Shown: piece by piece, positions 1-61,091 of the stretch
Position numbering within the stretch: the first letter of the stretch is position 1
Layout: each line of letters starts with the position of its first letter
Assembly: GCA_949987565.1 (NCBI GenBank)
Contig: OX465104.1
Span: 2,732,474 to 2,796,473, forward strand
DNA: 64,000 bases
Direction: 5' to 3'
Source of the DNA: Luidia sarsii
Lineage: Eukaryota; Echinodermata; Asteroidea; Paxillosida; Luidiidae
Position numbers and translations under genes: made by a program
Notes under the pieces: model-generated
Told to the model about the DNA's origin: nothing
The model's input: only the letters and a program-made list of their open reading frames with translations
The model's database searches: none

Positions 1-666
1 CTTCCTCAAGAAATGCTTGATTTATAAGTAGCAGCCACACAATTCCTCAAGAAATTCTTGATTTATAAGTAGCAGCCACACAATTCATCAAGAAATGCTT
101 GATTTATAAGTAGCAGCCACACGCTTCCTCAAGAAATGCTGGATTTATAAGTAGCAGCCAGATCACTTCCTCAAGAAATGCTTGATTTATAAGTAGCAGC
201 CAGATCACTTCCTCAAGAAATGCTTGATTTATAAGTATAGCAGCCATACACGTCCTCAAGAAATGCTTGATTTATAATAAGCAGCCACACAGTTCCTCAA
301 GAAATGCTTGATTTATAAGTAGCAGCCCCACACTTCCTCAAGAAATGCTTGATTTATAAGTAACAGCCACACACTTCCTCAAGAAATGCTTGATTTATAT
401 GTAGCAGCCAGATCACTTCCTCAAGAAATGCTAGATTTATAAGTAGCAGCCACACACTTCTTCAAGAAATGCTTGATTTATAAGTAGCAGCCAGATCACT
501 TCCTCAAGAAATGCTTGATTTATAAGTAGCAGCCACACACTTCTTCAAGAAATGCTTGATTTATAAGTAGCAGCCAGATCACTTCCTCAAGAAATGCTTG
601 ATTTATAAGTAGCAGCCACACCCTACCTCAGAAATGCAGCCACACCCTACCTAAGAAATGCTTGCT
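1..666. repeat. 43-bp minisatellite, ~14.5 copies
   Basis: Units read cttcctcaagaaatgcttga followed by tttataagtagcagccacac, with few substitutions; the last two units are shortened. The array is cut by the window start. Confidence 0.97.
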
Positions 667-1690
667 TGCCACGCCCTTCCAAAGGCTTTGCCCATCATAG
701 TAGTCACACCCAACCCCTAATCAGAGTTTTGTGCTTCAGTAACCACGCCCTGACCACATCAAGGCTTTGTACTACTCACAGAAGCCCCATGCTACCAAAA
801 GAAAACCTCTGCTCTATTTTCAAGGCACGGCTCATTTTGTACTAATTTCTAATCATTTCCATTAACAGTTTGCCAGCTCTGCAACATTGACAGCAGTTTG
901 TAAAATATTACTCTAAGATGTTTCCATTTACAACCGCAGTCTGTTTGACAGGTGTATGTGAGGGTGAATTTACTAACAGTTTCCATGACAACTGGTTTTC
1001 CTTGCAGGATGTTTCTATGGGATTGCCGTGCTCTCTAATAACACTGACAAGACTGCTTCATTACCCCCCCCCCCCCACCCACCACACTAATCGTTTCTCA
1101 GTGAACGTCTGACCAATCACAAGGCTTCACCAGAATTTGAGGTCCATGAAAGCAGCAGAATGGCGTGATTGGTCAGAGGTCAACTGATAAGCTTGTCCCA
1201 TTTTTTTCAGTTTGCTGTGTGTCGGTTCATACTTTGACCAGCTCTTTGCCAAGATTCCCCATCTATATTAACCCATCTAACATAAAATGTTAGAAACCGT
1301 GTACAATCATTAACCACTTTACACCGGGACTTCCGAATTCAAAGTGCCAGTGGTGTTGCTATGTGCCTGTCCCTCCGAATCGGGCACCACTTTTTAAACA
1401 AAGATTTTTCCAGCCTAGCACAAAACGATATGTAGCATGAGAAAACCCACACAGACATCTAATTGTGCCAGGTTTGACTTGCTTGTACAGATACTTCACT
1501 CTCATTGATTAATTTCACAGTAGATCATTTCCGATTGTTAAGCAAGTTTTGAAAAGGGCACATCATTAAAAAAAAAAAAACTGTAGGGCGGCCATGTGCA
1601 CATGATAAGTGGCCTGATGTGAAGTTATTTAACTCTGGGATTAACAGCAACATTGATTGATTGAGTGATATATCAGTTTTTGTTTAATTC
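667..1690. other. Non-coding stretch without recognised gene
   Basis: Contains a C-run at about 1065-1079 and an A-run at 1569-1580. I see no EGF exon or other gene in it. Confidence 0.5.
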
Positions 1691-1700
1691 ATTCAGAACA

Positions 1701-1843
1701 ATATAGGAAGGGTTTGCGGTGACACCATGTATAAAGTCTCTTAAAGGAAGAGGTGTGGTTCTGAAAAGAACCTGGGTGGTTCAGAACCACACCTCTTCCT
1801 TTAAGAGACCTTATACATGGTGTCACCGCAAACCTTCCTATAT
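1701..1843. repeat. Palindromic foldback copy of the 'gtgacaccatgta' element
   Basis: Arms of about 60 nt, starting atataggaag and ending cttcctatat, surround a loop of under 20 nt. The downstream flank (cccaccatgcaaagcc) recurs beside the copies at 32640 and 39500, so it belongs to the element. Confidence 0.9.
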
Positions 1844-1899
1844 TGATTAACCCACCATGCAAAGCCTTAAGTCTTATTCATTCAGAACGAGCAAAACAG

Positions 1900-2065
1900 C
1901 ATGGAATTCAATGAGGTTTTGCCCTGCTCATGATGAGCACTGAGTGCTCAGTGCTTTGCCCAATGCCCGATGAAAACAATTTCAGGCAGCTCAGGCGGGA
2001 TTTGAATTGCTCAGTGCTTTGCGGGATCGAATCCTGCCCAATCGTGAGCTGCCTGAAATGTTTTC
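1900..2065. repeat. Foldback within the 'cagtgctttgccc' repeat family
   Basis: catttcaggcagctc-type arms near 1980 and 2045 face each other around a cagtgctttg core; the same core builds tandem arrays at 14370, 18960 and 33550. Confidence 0.65.
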
Positions 2066-2334
2066 TTTAGGCAGCGGGCAACGCACTGAGCATTCACTGT
2101 TTATCACATCGAGCAGGACACAAACCTCATTGATTTACATTCTCCTCGGACGCAAACGTCATGCTATATCTGTAAAAACAGCACTGGGTCAGTTTACCAA
2201 AGAACACTTTCTGGCAGAAACTCGAGCACGATCCTTGCGGCGCCAATTGACCCTGGTCTGATCTTCCCAGTGGGTCACTGACCCATCTTGACCTCTGTGC
2301 CTTTTTTTGACCTTTGCCCATCATGCTTTTCCAG

Positions 2335-50853
<48,519 letters not shown>

Positions 50854-50914
50854 AAATCGGTAAGCCTCTTCCTCCTGAGATTGCAAGGTTTTCATGGTTA
50901 CGATAGCAGAAGGA

Positions 50915-51000
50915 GTAGCTTTGCGGTGACACCATGTACAATACAGTATCTCTTTTGTCAGTAAGTGTGGTTCTGAAAAGAACCGGAGGAACTCGATGTT
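50915..51000. repeat. 'gtgacaccatgta' fragment in the 3' region
   Basis: tttgcggtgacaccatgtac ... gtgtggttctgaaaagaacc and ctcgatgtttcaaac. Confidence 0.75.
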
Positions 51001-51051
51001 TCAAACAGCCTCTTCCTTGCACGTAGCCCTTGTTCTGGGTGGTTTTTTGTG

Positions 51052-51052
<1 letters not shown>

Positions 51053-51110
<58 letters not shown>
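51053..51110. repeat. (gtt)n microsatellite, ~19 copies
   Basis: Perfect trinucleotide run followed by (ga)n. Confidence 0.97.
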
Positions 51111-51113
<3 letters not shown>

Positions 51114-51428
51114 TGAGAGAGAGAGAGGGAGAGAGAGGAGCTTTCATCCCTAAGATGGCGGATAGTGAAAATGGTCACTTGAATGGTTGGTATTAAATAG
51201 GTCATCTTGTACCTTAGCCAACTCATACTTTCAGTTGAGACAACACGTTCCTTTGCACCAAGTCTAGTCGTACCATGGATCCATGTTTCAAACAAAGTGC
51301 TTTATCATCCGTCGTCGGGTACCCAGCAAAAGGTCCTAAGTGCGTTCAGTTGCTAAAATCGCTTTATGACTTTCTGCAATTAGTTTTTTACATCATCACA
51401 ACGTAATATATGAACACGTGATTGGATC

Positions 51429-51434
51429 AATAAA
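51429..51434 (+). promoter_or_regulatory. Candidate poly(A) signal AATAAA, proximal
   Basis: First AATAAA downstream of the stop, about 575 nt away, before the large SINE-head array. If used, it gives a short unspliced 3' UTR. Sequence match only. Confidence 0.35.
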
Positions 51435-51499
51435 CAGGGGTATGATCCCTGGAGAGACATGGCAGTTAACGATTGAATTACTTATGACTGGTACCCACG

Positions 51500-53420
51500 A
51501 CCCCGGCAAAGACTAGTTGACTATTTGGGAAGGCCACCATCTAAGGGCTGGATAGCTCAATGGTTGAATTGCTTCTTACTGGCACCCCCACCCTGGCAAA
51601 GACAAGTTGACTATTTGGGAAGGCCACCATCTAAGGACTCGATAGCTCAGATGGTTGAATTGCTTCTGACTGGCGCCCCCACCCTTGCAAAGACTAGTTG
51701 ACTATTTGGGAAGGCCACCATCTAAGGGCTGGATAGCTCAATGGTTGAATTGCTTCTTACTGGCACCCCCACCCTGGCAAAGACAAGTTGACTATTTGGG
51801 AAGGCCACCATCTAAGGACTCGATAGCTCAGATGGTTGAATTGCTTCTGACTGGCGCCCCCACCCTTGCAAAGACTAGTTGACTATTTGGGAAGGCCACC
51901 ATCTAAGGGCTGGATAGCTCAATGGTTGAATTGCTTCTGACTGGCGCCCCCACCCTTGCAAAGACTAGTTGACTATTTGGGAAGGCCACCATCTAAGGGC
52001 TTGATAGCTCAATGGTTGAATTGCTTCTGACTGGCACCCCCACCCCGGCAAAGACAAGTTGACTATTTGGGAAGGCCACCATCTAAGGACTCGATAGCTC
52101 AGATGGTTGAATTGCTTCTGACTGGCGCCCCCATCCCTGCAAAGACTAGTTGACTATTTGGGAAGGCCACCATCTAAGGGCTGGATAGCTCAATGGTTGA
52201 ATTGCTTCTGACTGGCGCCCCCACCCTTGCAAAGACTAGTTGACTATTTGGGAAGGCCACCATCTAAGGGCTTGATAGCTCAATGGTTGAATTGCTTCTG
52301 ACTGGCACCCCCACCCCGGCAAAGACAAGTTGACTATTTGGGAAGGCCACCATCTAAGGACTCGATAGCTCAGATGGTTGAATTGCTTCTGACTGGCGCC
52401 CCCACCCTTGCAAAGACTAGTTGACTATTTGGGAAGGCCACCATCTAAGGGCTGGATAGCTCAATGGTTGAATTGCTTCTGACTGGCGCCCCCTCCCTGG
52501 CAAAGACTAGTTGACTATTTGGGAAGGTCACCATCTAAGGGCTGGATAGCTCAATGGTTGAATTGCTTCTGACTGGCACCCCACCCCGTCAAAGACAAGT
52601 TGACTATTTGGGAAGGCCACCATCTAAGGGCTGGATAGCTCAGATGGTTGAATTGCTTCTGACTGGCACCCCACCCCGTCAAAGACTAGTTGACTATTTG
52701 GGAAGGCCACCATCTAAGGGCTGGATAGCTCAATGGTTGAATTGCTTCTGACTGGCACCCCCACCCTTGCAAAGACTAGTTGACTATTTGGGAAGGCCAC
52801 CATCTAAGGGCTGGATAGCTCAATGGTTGAATTGCTTCTGACTGGCGCCCCCACCCTGGCAAAGACAAGTTGACTATTTGGGAAGGCCACCATCTAAGGA
52901 CTCGATAGCTCAGATGGTTGAATTGCTTCTGACTGGCACCCCACCCCGTCAAAGACTAGTTGACTATTTGGGAAGGCCACCATCTAAGGGCTGGATAGCT
53001 CAATGGTTGAATTGCTTCTGACTGGCGCCCCCACCCTGGCAAAGACAAGTTGACTATTTGGGAAGGCCACCATCTAAGGGCTGGATAGCTCAATGGTTGA
53101 ATTGCTTCTGACTAGCACCCCACCCCGTCAAAGACAAGTTGACTATTTGGGAAGGCCACCATCTAAGGGCTGGATAGCTCAGATGGTTGAATTGCTTCTG
53201 ACTGGCGCCCCCATCCCTGCAAAGACTAGTTGACTATTTGGGAAGGCCACCATCTAAGGGCTGGATAGCTCAATGGTTGAATGCTTCTGACTGGCACCCC
53301 ACCCCAGCAAAGACAAGTTGACTATTTGGGAAAGCCACCATCTAAGGGCTGGATAGCTCAGATGGAAGAGCACCGGTACATTAATCCAGAGGTCTCGGGC
53401 TCAAATCCCGGTCCAGTCAA
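51500..53420 (+). repeat. ~90-bp array of SINE heads, ~20 copies, ending in one full SINE
   Basis: Unit: ggctggatagctcaatggtt (A-box), gaattgcttctgactggcgc, ccccacccttgcaaagacta, gttgactatttgggaaggcc, accatctaa. Only the last unit (53344-53420) continues through ctcgggctcaaatcccggtc (B-box) and agtcaaagttttctttgcc. A 3-unit higher-order period (ctgg/ctcg/cttg gatagct) is visible. Confidence 0.95.
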
Positions 53421-53479
53421 AGTTTTCTTTGCCATTTTTTCAATTCAATTTTTTTCGTTTTCTCAGAAAAAAAAAGTTT

Positions 53480-54690
53480 GAGCATCGCAGCACATCGGAG
53501 CAGATGACATCGTTAAACGTTGGAGATCAACTGAGCTCAAGCCAGGCTTCTTGAAGACTGGTCTCTTTGGCTACAATACACAGAGAACCTCTACACAGTT
53601 TTCTACAACAACCAAAAAAATGATGATTGTTTTATCGGCTGAATTTTATAATCTTATCTCTTGGTTCGAAACTTGACTGTATTAATTATTCAAAAACAAA
53701 TCCAATTTAAAGAATGTTCTCTTTTTGGGGGGGGGGGGATTAGCAAGCATAGAATGGATTTGACTTTAGCAAGTTCACACAGACTTTCTTTTTAATTATC
53801 CAAACCATTTGAAGGGAAATTGTCAATTTTTATTGTTTTTTTTACAACCTGAAAAATGGAAAAGGAAATTTGACTGGATCGGGCCTTTTTAAAAAAGGGT
53901 TTTGTTTTGGGGGTTATTTTCTTAAAGGGGATAATGTGTGATTCCTAGAAAGGCCTTTCTTCGAGGAATACATTTTTTTGAGAGAATTTTTCTTTAAGAA
54001 GACTGAAATATGCAAATTCTCTGTTGTCTTAAAAAAGTTACTTTCTTATAATTTTAAAGGTAATTTCCCAGTATTGTCCACGGATTAGAAGTTGAAATCA
54101 ACGTGCCCACCTCTTTTGGTCGACAGATGAGTGTCAGATACATTTTGTCTTTCTGAAGAACGATGCATAACCACCAGACAGTAAAATTCGTAGAGAAAAT
54201 AAAGTAGGAGGGGATATTTATTCAGTAGTAATCTTTCATCGGTTAAACGATTATGTCATTAGTTTAAAGGGTCTCTGCAATACATATCACAGTCAAGCTC
54301 ATGTTCTGCTGTCATCTAGGGATCTCAAGTGTACAAACAAATCGGCAAGCTTCTTTTTCTTAGTGGAGTCAGAAATTGGTCATCTGTTTGACCTTTAAAA
54401 ATGAGGGCGCTATTGTAAGGTCGTGTCAGGAACCGGCAGTTTACAAAACATAATAAAAAACATTCACTTTCAAACTGCAAATTAATCCCTCTGGATTGGG
54501 TTTGATGAAAAACTTCTTCACTAAATGATAATGAAGCATACATTTTAGCAGTAAATCAACCAGTTGTACACAACCAATTGGATTTCTGTTGCATGATCCT
54601 GTGATGACATCACAAATATCCTCATGAATACCGGTATTGAAATCACCATTAGCATAAAGACTGAAAACTTGACTGAAAATCGTGAAAACG
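53480..54690. other. 3'-flanking stretch, mostly unique; possible spliced 3' UTR
   Basis: A ttttctcag acceptor-like site at 53465 precedes non-repetitive sequence. It could be a 3' UTR exon joined to the donor at 50860. G-run at 53729-53738. No coding frame of note. Confidence 0.3.
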
Positions 54691-54926
54691 GCTTCATTTG
54701 TTTCACAAAAATGCAGCATTCAACGCCGTACTGTTCAGAAAAATAGTTTAGATCTCGGTGAGACGTAAACGGTTTCATTTACTTGTCTCTCCCAAAATAC
54801 AACATTTTAGGCAGAAATTTTTCAGTGCGAGGTTTCTCCCATAACCATCTTCAAACTGTATAAGTTTCATGTAAATCTGTGAACATTTCTGTTTTTCGAT
54901 CTTACCAATGTTGTGTGCGGGCTTAA
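54690..54926. mobile_element. TTAA-type MITE copy
   Basis: agatctcggtgagacgtaaa and caaaatacaacattttaggc blocks; ends ttaccaatgttgtgtgcggg next to TTAA (54923-54926). Confidence 0.75.
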
Positions 54927-55291
54927 AACTCAACTTTGGGATACCAGATTAATGTGCATACCGGGTATAAAATGCTTAATGGGCGACACTAGGCCCAACA
55001 AAAACTGCGTCTATTTCTAGACTAGAGTTCGTAGCCAGAGGACTTAAAACGCTTCTAGATCTTTTGCGATGGCCACTGTTGTCTACAGTTGAATAGGATG
55101 TTGCACATTTCATTTTCATCTAGCATTCGGAACAGCTACAATGGTCTCATATTTTTTTTAGGAAAGATCATCAAACACAATGCCTTATAAGGCCACTGTA
55201 GGTGATGGCTACAGGAAAAATAGAAGAGGAATCAACAAATAAAGAAAGAAAAGAGAGTCAAAGAGAACAGAGGTATCTATTCACGTTCCTC

Positions 55292-55654
55292 TTAAGGGCC
55301 CAATACAACATTGGTAAAGGTCAAAAGATTGCCACAGTTTGTGTTAAACCATTAAACATCCCAAAAAAGCAATCCTGCGAAGGTCTTAGCTCAAATGGTG
55401 ATCTGAGAAAGTAGAAAAAGGTAAAAAAAAACGTCACGGTTTTTGCACCTTTCTGTAGTGTAAGAAATAGTTTATGACTTGCGAGTAATAAACTATTTGT
55501 CGATGTTTGAGTGAAGATTTCAAGGGAAGTACATCCTAGACCATAAGATTTCAACATGAGGATTCTTTCATGGTCATCTACAAACTGTGTAAATTAGAAG
55601 GAAATCTGTGGACATCAATGTTTTCCGATCTTCCCAATGTTGTATAGGGCCTGT
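55292..55654. mobile_element. TTAA-type MITE copy
   Basis: TTAA at 55292, then gggcccaatacaacattggt; ends cttcccaatgttgtataggg. Interior matches 43456-43826. Confidence 0.82.
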
Positions 55655-55659
55655 AAACA

Positions 55660-56570
55660 GATCCAACTTGTACGAAGATGGAAAACAGGATGTAGGTAGA
55701 GAGTTCCAAAGCGTAGCAGTACATGTACGTGGGAAGAAACTATTTTTTTACCGTAATTCAATTTTTCTTTAAACCCAGTGAGGACTGAAACGATAACCTT
55801 GTGATTGCTTTTCAGATCGTTGGCTATTTGCCGATCTCTTCAGCCAGAATTTACTGAGTTTCTTTCGTGTCAATGGGACTAAGACTGTTGGAATGGGAAC
55901 TGGTTTTCCATTGATCTTACTCAGATATCGTCTCAAGTTTTAGCCTTGATTATCAACATTTGAACATGGCATGGGCGGAATGCCTTTTAAATTACTAAAA
56001 AAATATTATGGAAATGTTTGTATATGTATGAAAGAAAGAAAAAGTATTAGATATGTTGTTTTTATCCTATTACAAATCGGAGAAGCACATGATGTATATG
56101 CATTATATTTTGACTATTTTTGAAATAATACCAAGTCTGTCTTTCACTTTTTAATGCGATTTTTAACTAATTGAACATTTGGCAAAGGAAACTTAGATGG
56201 TGGCCTTTCCAAATGGTCAACTATAGTCTTTGCCTTGTGTGGGGGCGATTTTTAACTGGCGAGTAGTGCTCGGGAATTTTGAAAGGTTGCCTTTTATAAA
56301 TATATTTACTAGATCATAGAAGGGATGGGTGATACATCGAGGGTAATTTTTTGTGCGTGGGCGGAATTGTACTTACTTGTTTGCATATAATGAAGAGTCA
56401 TGCATGTGCTATGCTTGTAGAATAGACTGGTTGCTGTACATGTCTTGTTTGTTTCAGGTTGTTTTGCAAAATCAGTTTTAATAAAAATGGCGTTCCTACT
56501 CAGATCTCAGTTTTTATTCATCAAATAAACCTCTTGGATGTATTGTTTTTAGTTAAGGTATTTGACACAT
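55660..56570. other. 3'-flanking stretch, unique
   Basis: AT-rich with no gene recognised; a short SINE remnant (agatggtggcctttccaaat) near 56195. Confidence 0.4.
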
Positions 56571-56690
56571 TCAAGTGGACCAGGACTTGAACCTGAGACC
56601 TCTGGATTAACATACCAGCGCTCTTACCACCAAAGCTATCTATCCAAGCAGCCCTTAGATGACCGCCTTCCTATACGCTCAACTTTCTTC
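56570..56690 (-). mobile_element. tRNA-derived SINE copy, minus strand
   Basis: aagtggaccaggacttgaac, ctgagacctctggattaaca, taccagcgctcttaccacca; A- and B-box both recognisable. Confidence 0.8.
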
Positions 56691-57120
56691 GCTATACTTC
56701 AGTTGAAATAGAATCATTTCAATGGGGCTTTCCTGTGAAAATAATATTTGTACTTTGCAGGCTTTAGACCAGTCGCTGAATATTCATGATTTTTCAATCA
56801 GGCAAAAAGGTGCCTTAATTAAGATGTTTGGATAAATGTTTGTAGTAACACCGAGTTTGAAAAAAATCCCTTGAGTTATGTACTTTTACATGAAATGCGA
56901 ATGGTCTGAAAAAATGACAGGCATATTGTAACCTTGGAAGATGCAAATTTCCCTTGAAGTGTAGAAGGATTTGTTTTTCTCTTGTAAAACTGTAAAACCG
57001 TGTTTCCTTATTTTGCCTTGCAAACCGTTTAATACTTTGATATTTCCACAGATTTGGTTAATATTCTTGCAATGATGGAGATGGCTACATTAGATGTTTA
57101 TAGGGAGCGGCTGGTTGGGG

Positions 57121-57177
57121 AATAAACTATTTGGGTTTTTTTTAATGAAGAGGAGAAGAACGTGTATTTTGAATAAA
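57121..57177 (+). promoter_or_regulatory. Candidate distal poly(A) signals (two AATAAA)
   Basis: AATAAA at 57121 and 57172; another at 56480. They would serve a long or spliced 3' UTR (for example using the donor at 50860). No transcript evidence; equally they could be chance matches. Confidence 0.25.
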
Positions 57178-57304
57178 AACCATGCTGAGTCATTTTACTT
57201 ACAACTTTTGTGGAGGACTTTTGTGTGACTGAATTCCACTCGTGTTGGAGGCTTTTACAATCCAATCCTCGGTGCATTACTGACCTTTTTTGTATTACTT
57301 TGGT

Positions 57305-57485
57305 TTTTTTAGACTGAGTCCGAGAGACAGACAGATTGAGAGACAGATTGAGACAGAGTCAGAAACAGACAGATTGAGAGACAGATTGAGACAGAGTCAG
57401 AGACAGAGTCAGAGAGACAGACAGAGTCAGAGAGACAGACAGAGTCAGAGAGACAAAGATTGACAGACAGAGAGATTGAGGGAGA
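57305..57485. repeat. 'gagacagacagattgagaga' minisatellite
   Basis: Interleaved agagagacagacagagtcag and gattgagacagagtc units. Confidence 0.93.
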
Positions 57486-57496
57486 GACAGAGAGAA

Positions 57497-57680
57497 ATTG
57501 GGTGGGTGGGGTGTTGTGGGTGGCTGGGGAGTTGTGGGTGGTAGGGTGCAGTGGGCGGGTGGGGTGCCAGTGGGTGGGTGGAGTGTTGTGGGTGGCTGGG
57601 GTGGGGTGGGGCGTTGTGGGGTTACATGAAGGTTTGGGCATATAGGTTAGTGGGTGGGGCGCCATAGTGGGTGAATGGGT
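57497..57680. repeat. G-rich 'gggtgggtggggtgttgtgg' tract
   Basis: Many GGG tracts on the plus strand; quadruplex-prone. Confidence 0.85.
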
Positions 57681-58329
57681 GGGTGACATGCCGGGTGGCT
57701 GATTGTGTGGGAATGAGTTTGGGGCGGTACGGTTGTTTAGTTACCGTAACCAAAGACGGTTTTCATTGTACTGAATGTAAACTCAAAAGCTCCGCGACTC
57801 AGACACACTATCTGCAAGCGAAAACAAAAAACCAAGACAGCAGCGGAGCCCAATGTGATTACCAAGCGATTGTTTTATTTTGGAAAATTTGCATTCATAA
57901 GATGTGAAATATAAACACAAGAATTTCAGATTTCCCAAATAACTTACCATTAAAAACACTTCGACCCCGAGGAACAGAGTACCAGTACAGTACTTGGTGC
58001 ACGAATGCATCAGAGCCATCGGTTTATATAAATTACATTCACCTTTATACGGGTACATGTACATGTACAGCAAAATTCTTACTTATCATTTTGTACACGT
58101 TTTTTCTTTCTCTGATCGCCTCCCTCGGCGGGAGGTTATTCCGACATCCGGTGTGTCACGTGACATCCTCACGTCCAATCAAATGCCACGAGCTGTTGCC
58201 GTGGAAAATAATAATTATGCATGGCGGGGAAGTTGGGGAAGATATGACCCAGCCGAGGTCAGGTGATGAAAGTTGGAATCACAGGGACTTATCTGGAAGG
58301 GGCTACTGGGTTCAGGAGGGCGTAGATGG

Positions 58330-58925
58330 GTCGAGGATGCCTCAAAATTCCGCACACACACTGTATACCGCAATTTACCACAGTGCCCACAGGGGTGTAG
58401 GCTCACATACCACAGGACGCCACAAAAACCATGCTGTGGAATGTCCTGGTGCATGGCCCTTATCCTCCCACAGGAAAAACCATGTGTGGTTAATTGTGGT
58501 TTCAATGCCGGTTAGGGTTAACCCTAACGCTTTGTACCACCCGCACAGGACGCATACTGTATACCAAAATTTACCACAGTGCCTTCAGGGGTGCAGGCTC
58601 ACATACCACAGGATACCACAAAAACCACGCTGTTGTAAGTCGTGGTGTATGGCCCTTATCCTCCCAAACAGCACTGCACAGACAGTGCCTGGCAGCCTAT
58701 ATACCACAACAAACCACAAACCCCATTGTGGTATGTCGTGGTGTATGTGCCACAGGAAACCACACTGCACTCGTGGGTGCAGGTCCAAATACCACACATC
58801 AACACAAGCATTTGTGTGTGTGTGTGTGTGTGTGTGTAGAGGACTGCATATACCACAACATACCACAGGAAAAAACCATGGGTGGTTAATTGTGGTTTCA
58901 ATGCGGGTTAGGGTTAACATGCTTT
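58330..58925. repeat. Degenerate tandem repeat dense in ACCACA/TGTGGT
   Basis: Blocks ataccacaggataccacaaa, catgtgtggttaattgtggt and ttcaatgcgggttagggtta recur two to three times. About 20 ACCACA/TGTGGT hexamers in 550 bp; (gt)n at 58812-58838. Confidence 0.8.
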
Positions 58926-58954
58926 TAACCTCCTTTTCAACAGAGAATCGTCAT

Positions 58955-59095
58955 ACTTAAACCATGTCCGAAACGGGCTTCCAGAGCTATGGCTAGAGCT
59001 ATTGTCTTCGCATCTATTTCTCATGTATTTCCAATAGGGGGAAGACCTAGACCTAGCTCTAGACGCACGTGTCAGACATGGCCTTAGAGAACCAA
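58955..59095. mobile_element. Small foldback element
   Basis: accatgtccgaaacgggctt and gtgtcagacatggcc are inverted, with agagctat / agctct inside. Confidence 0.5.
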
Positions 59096-59449
59096 GCAAA
59101 TCAATGGCGCCAATCTTTCCAAACTGAACACGCACAGCCCAAGAGCAAAAGCAAACTCAAAGTAAAAGAAAGGCAGACAGATGACGTATGCCGGGGTAAA
59201 AAGCGTGAACAAAAAATGCCCTAGCAACCACCTCAAATCCTGACAGCAGCCCCTTCTTCCCCTGGTTTGGCCGCGGCCGCCATGCACTATTCACAATTCT
59301 TTGACCTGTCTTCGTGCACAAGTCAAATGCATAATGCCTGTGGTGCAGACACCATACGCGACCCCATCACAGCCTTCACCCGTGATGTCATCACCACAAG
59401 GGCGCCCTCGTCCACAGGAGGAGGTAGCTCACTGGCCGTTTTCGAGATG

Positions 59450-59660
59450 AAGGCATAGGCTCGGGCTCAGGCTTCAGTCGTATTCATCTTTACTCGTCAT
59501 AATATCGCAGACATCTAAAAACAAGCATTTGGCCCCAGTTTCTTAGTGAATACTCTGTACCTATCAAGCCAACAAACATTCAAATGCGGAAACAAACCAC
59601 GACCTGAATTTTCAGGTTTTGTCAGACGGAGACAAAGCCTGAGCCCGAGCCTAAGCCTAA
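59450..59660. repeat. Foldback 'aggctcgggctcaggctt'
   Basis: ggctcgggctcaggctt at 59459 and aagcctgagcccgagcct at 59634 are inverted copies enclosing about 155 bp. Confidence 0.75.
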
Positions 59661-60670
59661 GTTTCGTAAAGGGCATGTGACCCCATGGTGGTTGTCTCTA
59701 CAACGACACTGTGAGTACATGTACGTCAATACAGTCAATACAAATAACGTTGCGCGAACTTAATTCCCGATCATACGAAAAACCCTCTATTATTTTTCTG
59801 AAATAAAAAAACTACAACTTATTTTCACATAAATGCCTGGGACTTTTATAGTACATAAATCTCACTCAATTTCCCTCCAAGCACTTTTTAATCGGTAAAT
59901 TCAAAAGCTAATGTAAAAATATGTCGATACAAGATATACAGTGTGACAATAGTAGAACGCAATGGTCTCTGGTGTTATGTACAAATTTAAGTGAACCGTA
60001 CAGTACAAATCTAAATGAGTTGGGCTTAATTCTCCAGTCAAATAGATTATTCAACGCCGTAAAGGAGTACACGTACATGTTCGAATTTACCCAGCCCTAG
60101 AAATTGTTTTTATCCCCCTCCCCCGACGAAAAATTAAAAAAACAGTTGTGTATCATCTGAAATTACCACTTATCGTATTGGTGGATTTTTGTTGAAATAC
60201 ACTCGACTGGACAAAGGTTCAATTTGGCTCTCGGAAAAGTAATGATTCCATCTTGGGGGAGAAATGGGTACAAAATGGCATTAGCAAGACCCCCCAAAAA
60301 AGACTTTGGTCTGGGTACAGTGACAATACCATCGACATACACTGATCATGATCCATTTGAAATAACTACTTGGGTCAATCCGCGTGATTTGGTTGATTTG
60401 GTCGTCAACTCAAAATGCGCTACCAAAAGCTCCTTCAATGGTATCGGGCATTTTTTGGGGGGGTAAGGGAATTCTGCCATCGAGAAAGCCAAGTTACTAC
60501 ACTTCAGGACCGACATCAGGTTAGAGGTCCAGTGTCCAAAAACAAAATGACACTCCTAAAAAAGGAGCGAGAGAGAGAGTTGTCCCTTAAGTTATGACGA
60601 AGCTCTTCTCCTTTAGTCTCGGTTTTCAGGTCGAGAGAGTTGCTCTGAACATTCGCAGAATTATTGCTTG
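59660..60670. other. Intergenic stretch without recognised gene
   Basis: I find no exon or repeat with confidence; short open frames lack recognisable motifs. Confidence 0.4.
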
Positions 60671-60675
60671 AATCA

Positions 60676-60784
60676 GAAAAGTTAGAGGGCCCGAAGTTTC
60701 GATCCTAGCAGGACCTTTCTCCAAGGTCCTTTGCCTTTGAGAAAGGTCCTGCTAGGATCGAAACGTCGGGCCTTCTAACTTTTC
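60676..60784. mobile_element. Palindromic 'cctagcagga' element with gaaacgtcgggcc end
   Basis: Left aaaagttagagggcccgaag, tttcgatcctagcaggacct and right aggtcctgctaggatcgaaa, cgtcgggccttctaactttt pair over about 45 nt. Confidence 0.88.
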
Positions 60785-61091
60785 CCATTTATGTAATGCA
60801 GGTCATTTTAGTCAGTGGACAGTTTTTTGTATTATTAAACTTAATAATTGCTTGAGAAAGGTCCTTCAAGAAAGGCCTTTCAAAACAAAGATCGTAGAAA
60901 TTGAGACTCTCTCAAATTCTTTTTTTGTTAGATTTGCATTTTGGTCATTTGCAGCTCTGTATAAAGCACTTCGAAACATAACCTTAACATAATAATAGCA
61001 TTATATTTGCATCGATACCAGTCTTAGTATCAGTATGATACCAACAAAAGAAAAAAAAGGGAAAAAAGGGAGGCAAAAGTAATGTACAACG

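Noticed and set aside
918..1112. 64-codon frame beginning MFPFTTAVCLTGVC as a possible signal or EGF exon
   Set aside because: No six-cysteine pattern, no phase-1 splice context and a poly-C tract inside the frame.
59267..59458. 63-codon frame starting in a CpG-rich gccgcggccgccatg context
   Set aside because: A Kozak-like start is present, but there is no recognisable domain or splice continuation, and the end overlaps a foldback repeat; kept only as a possibility.
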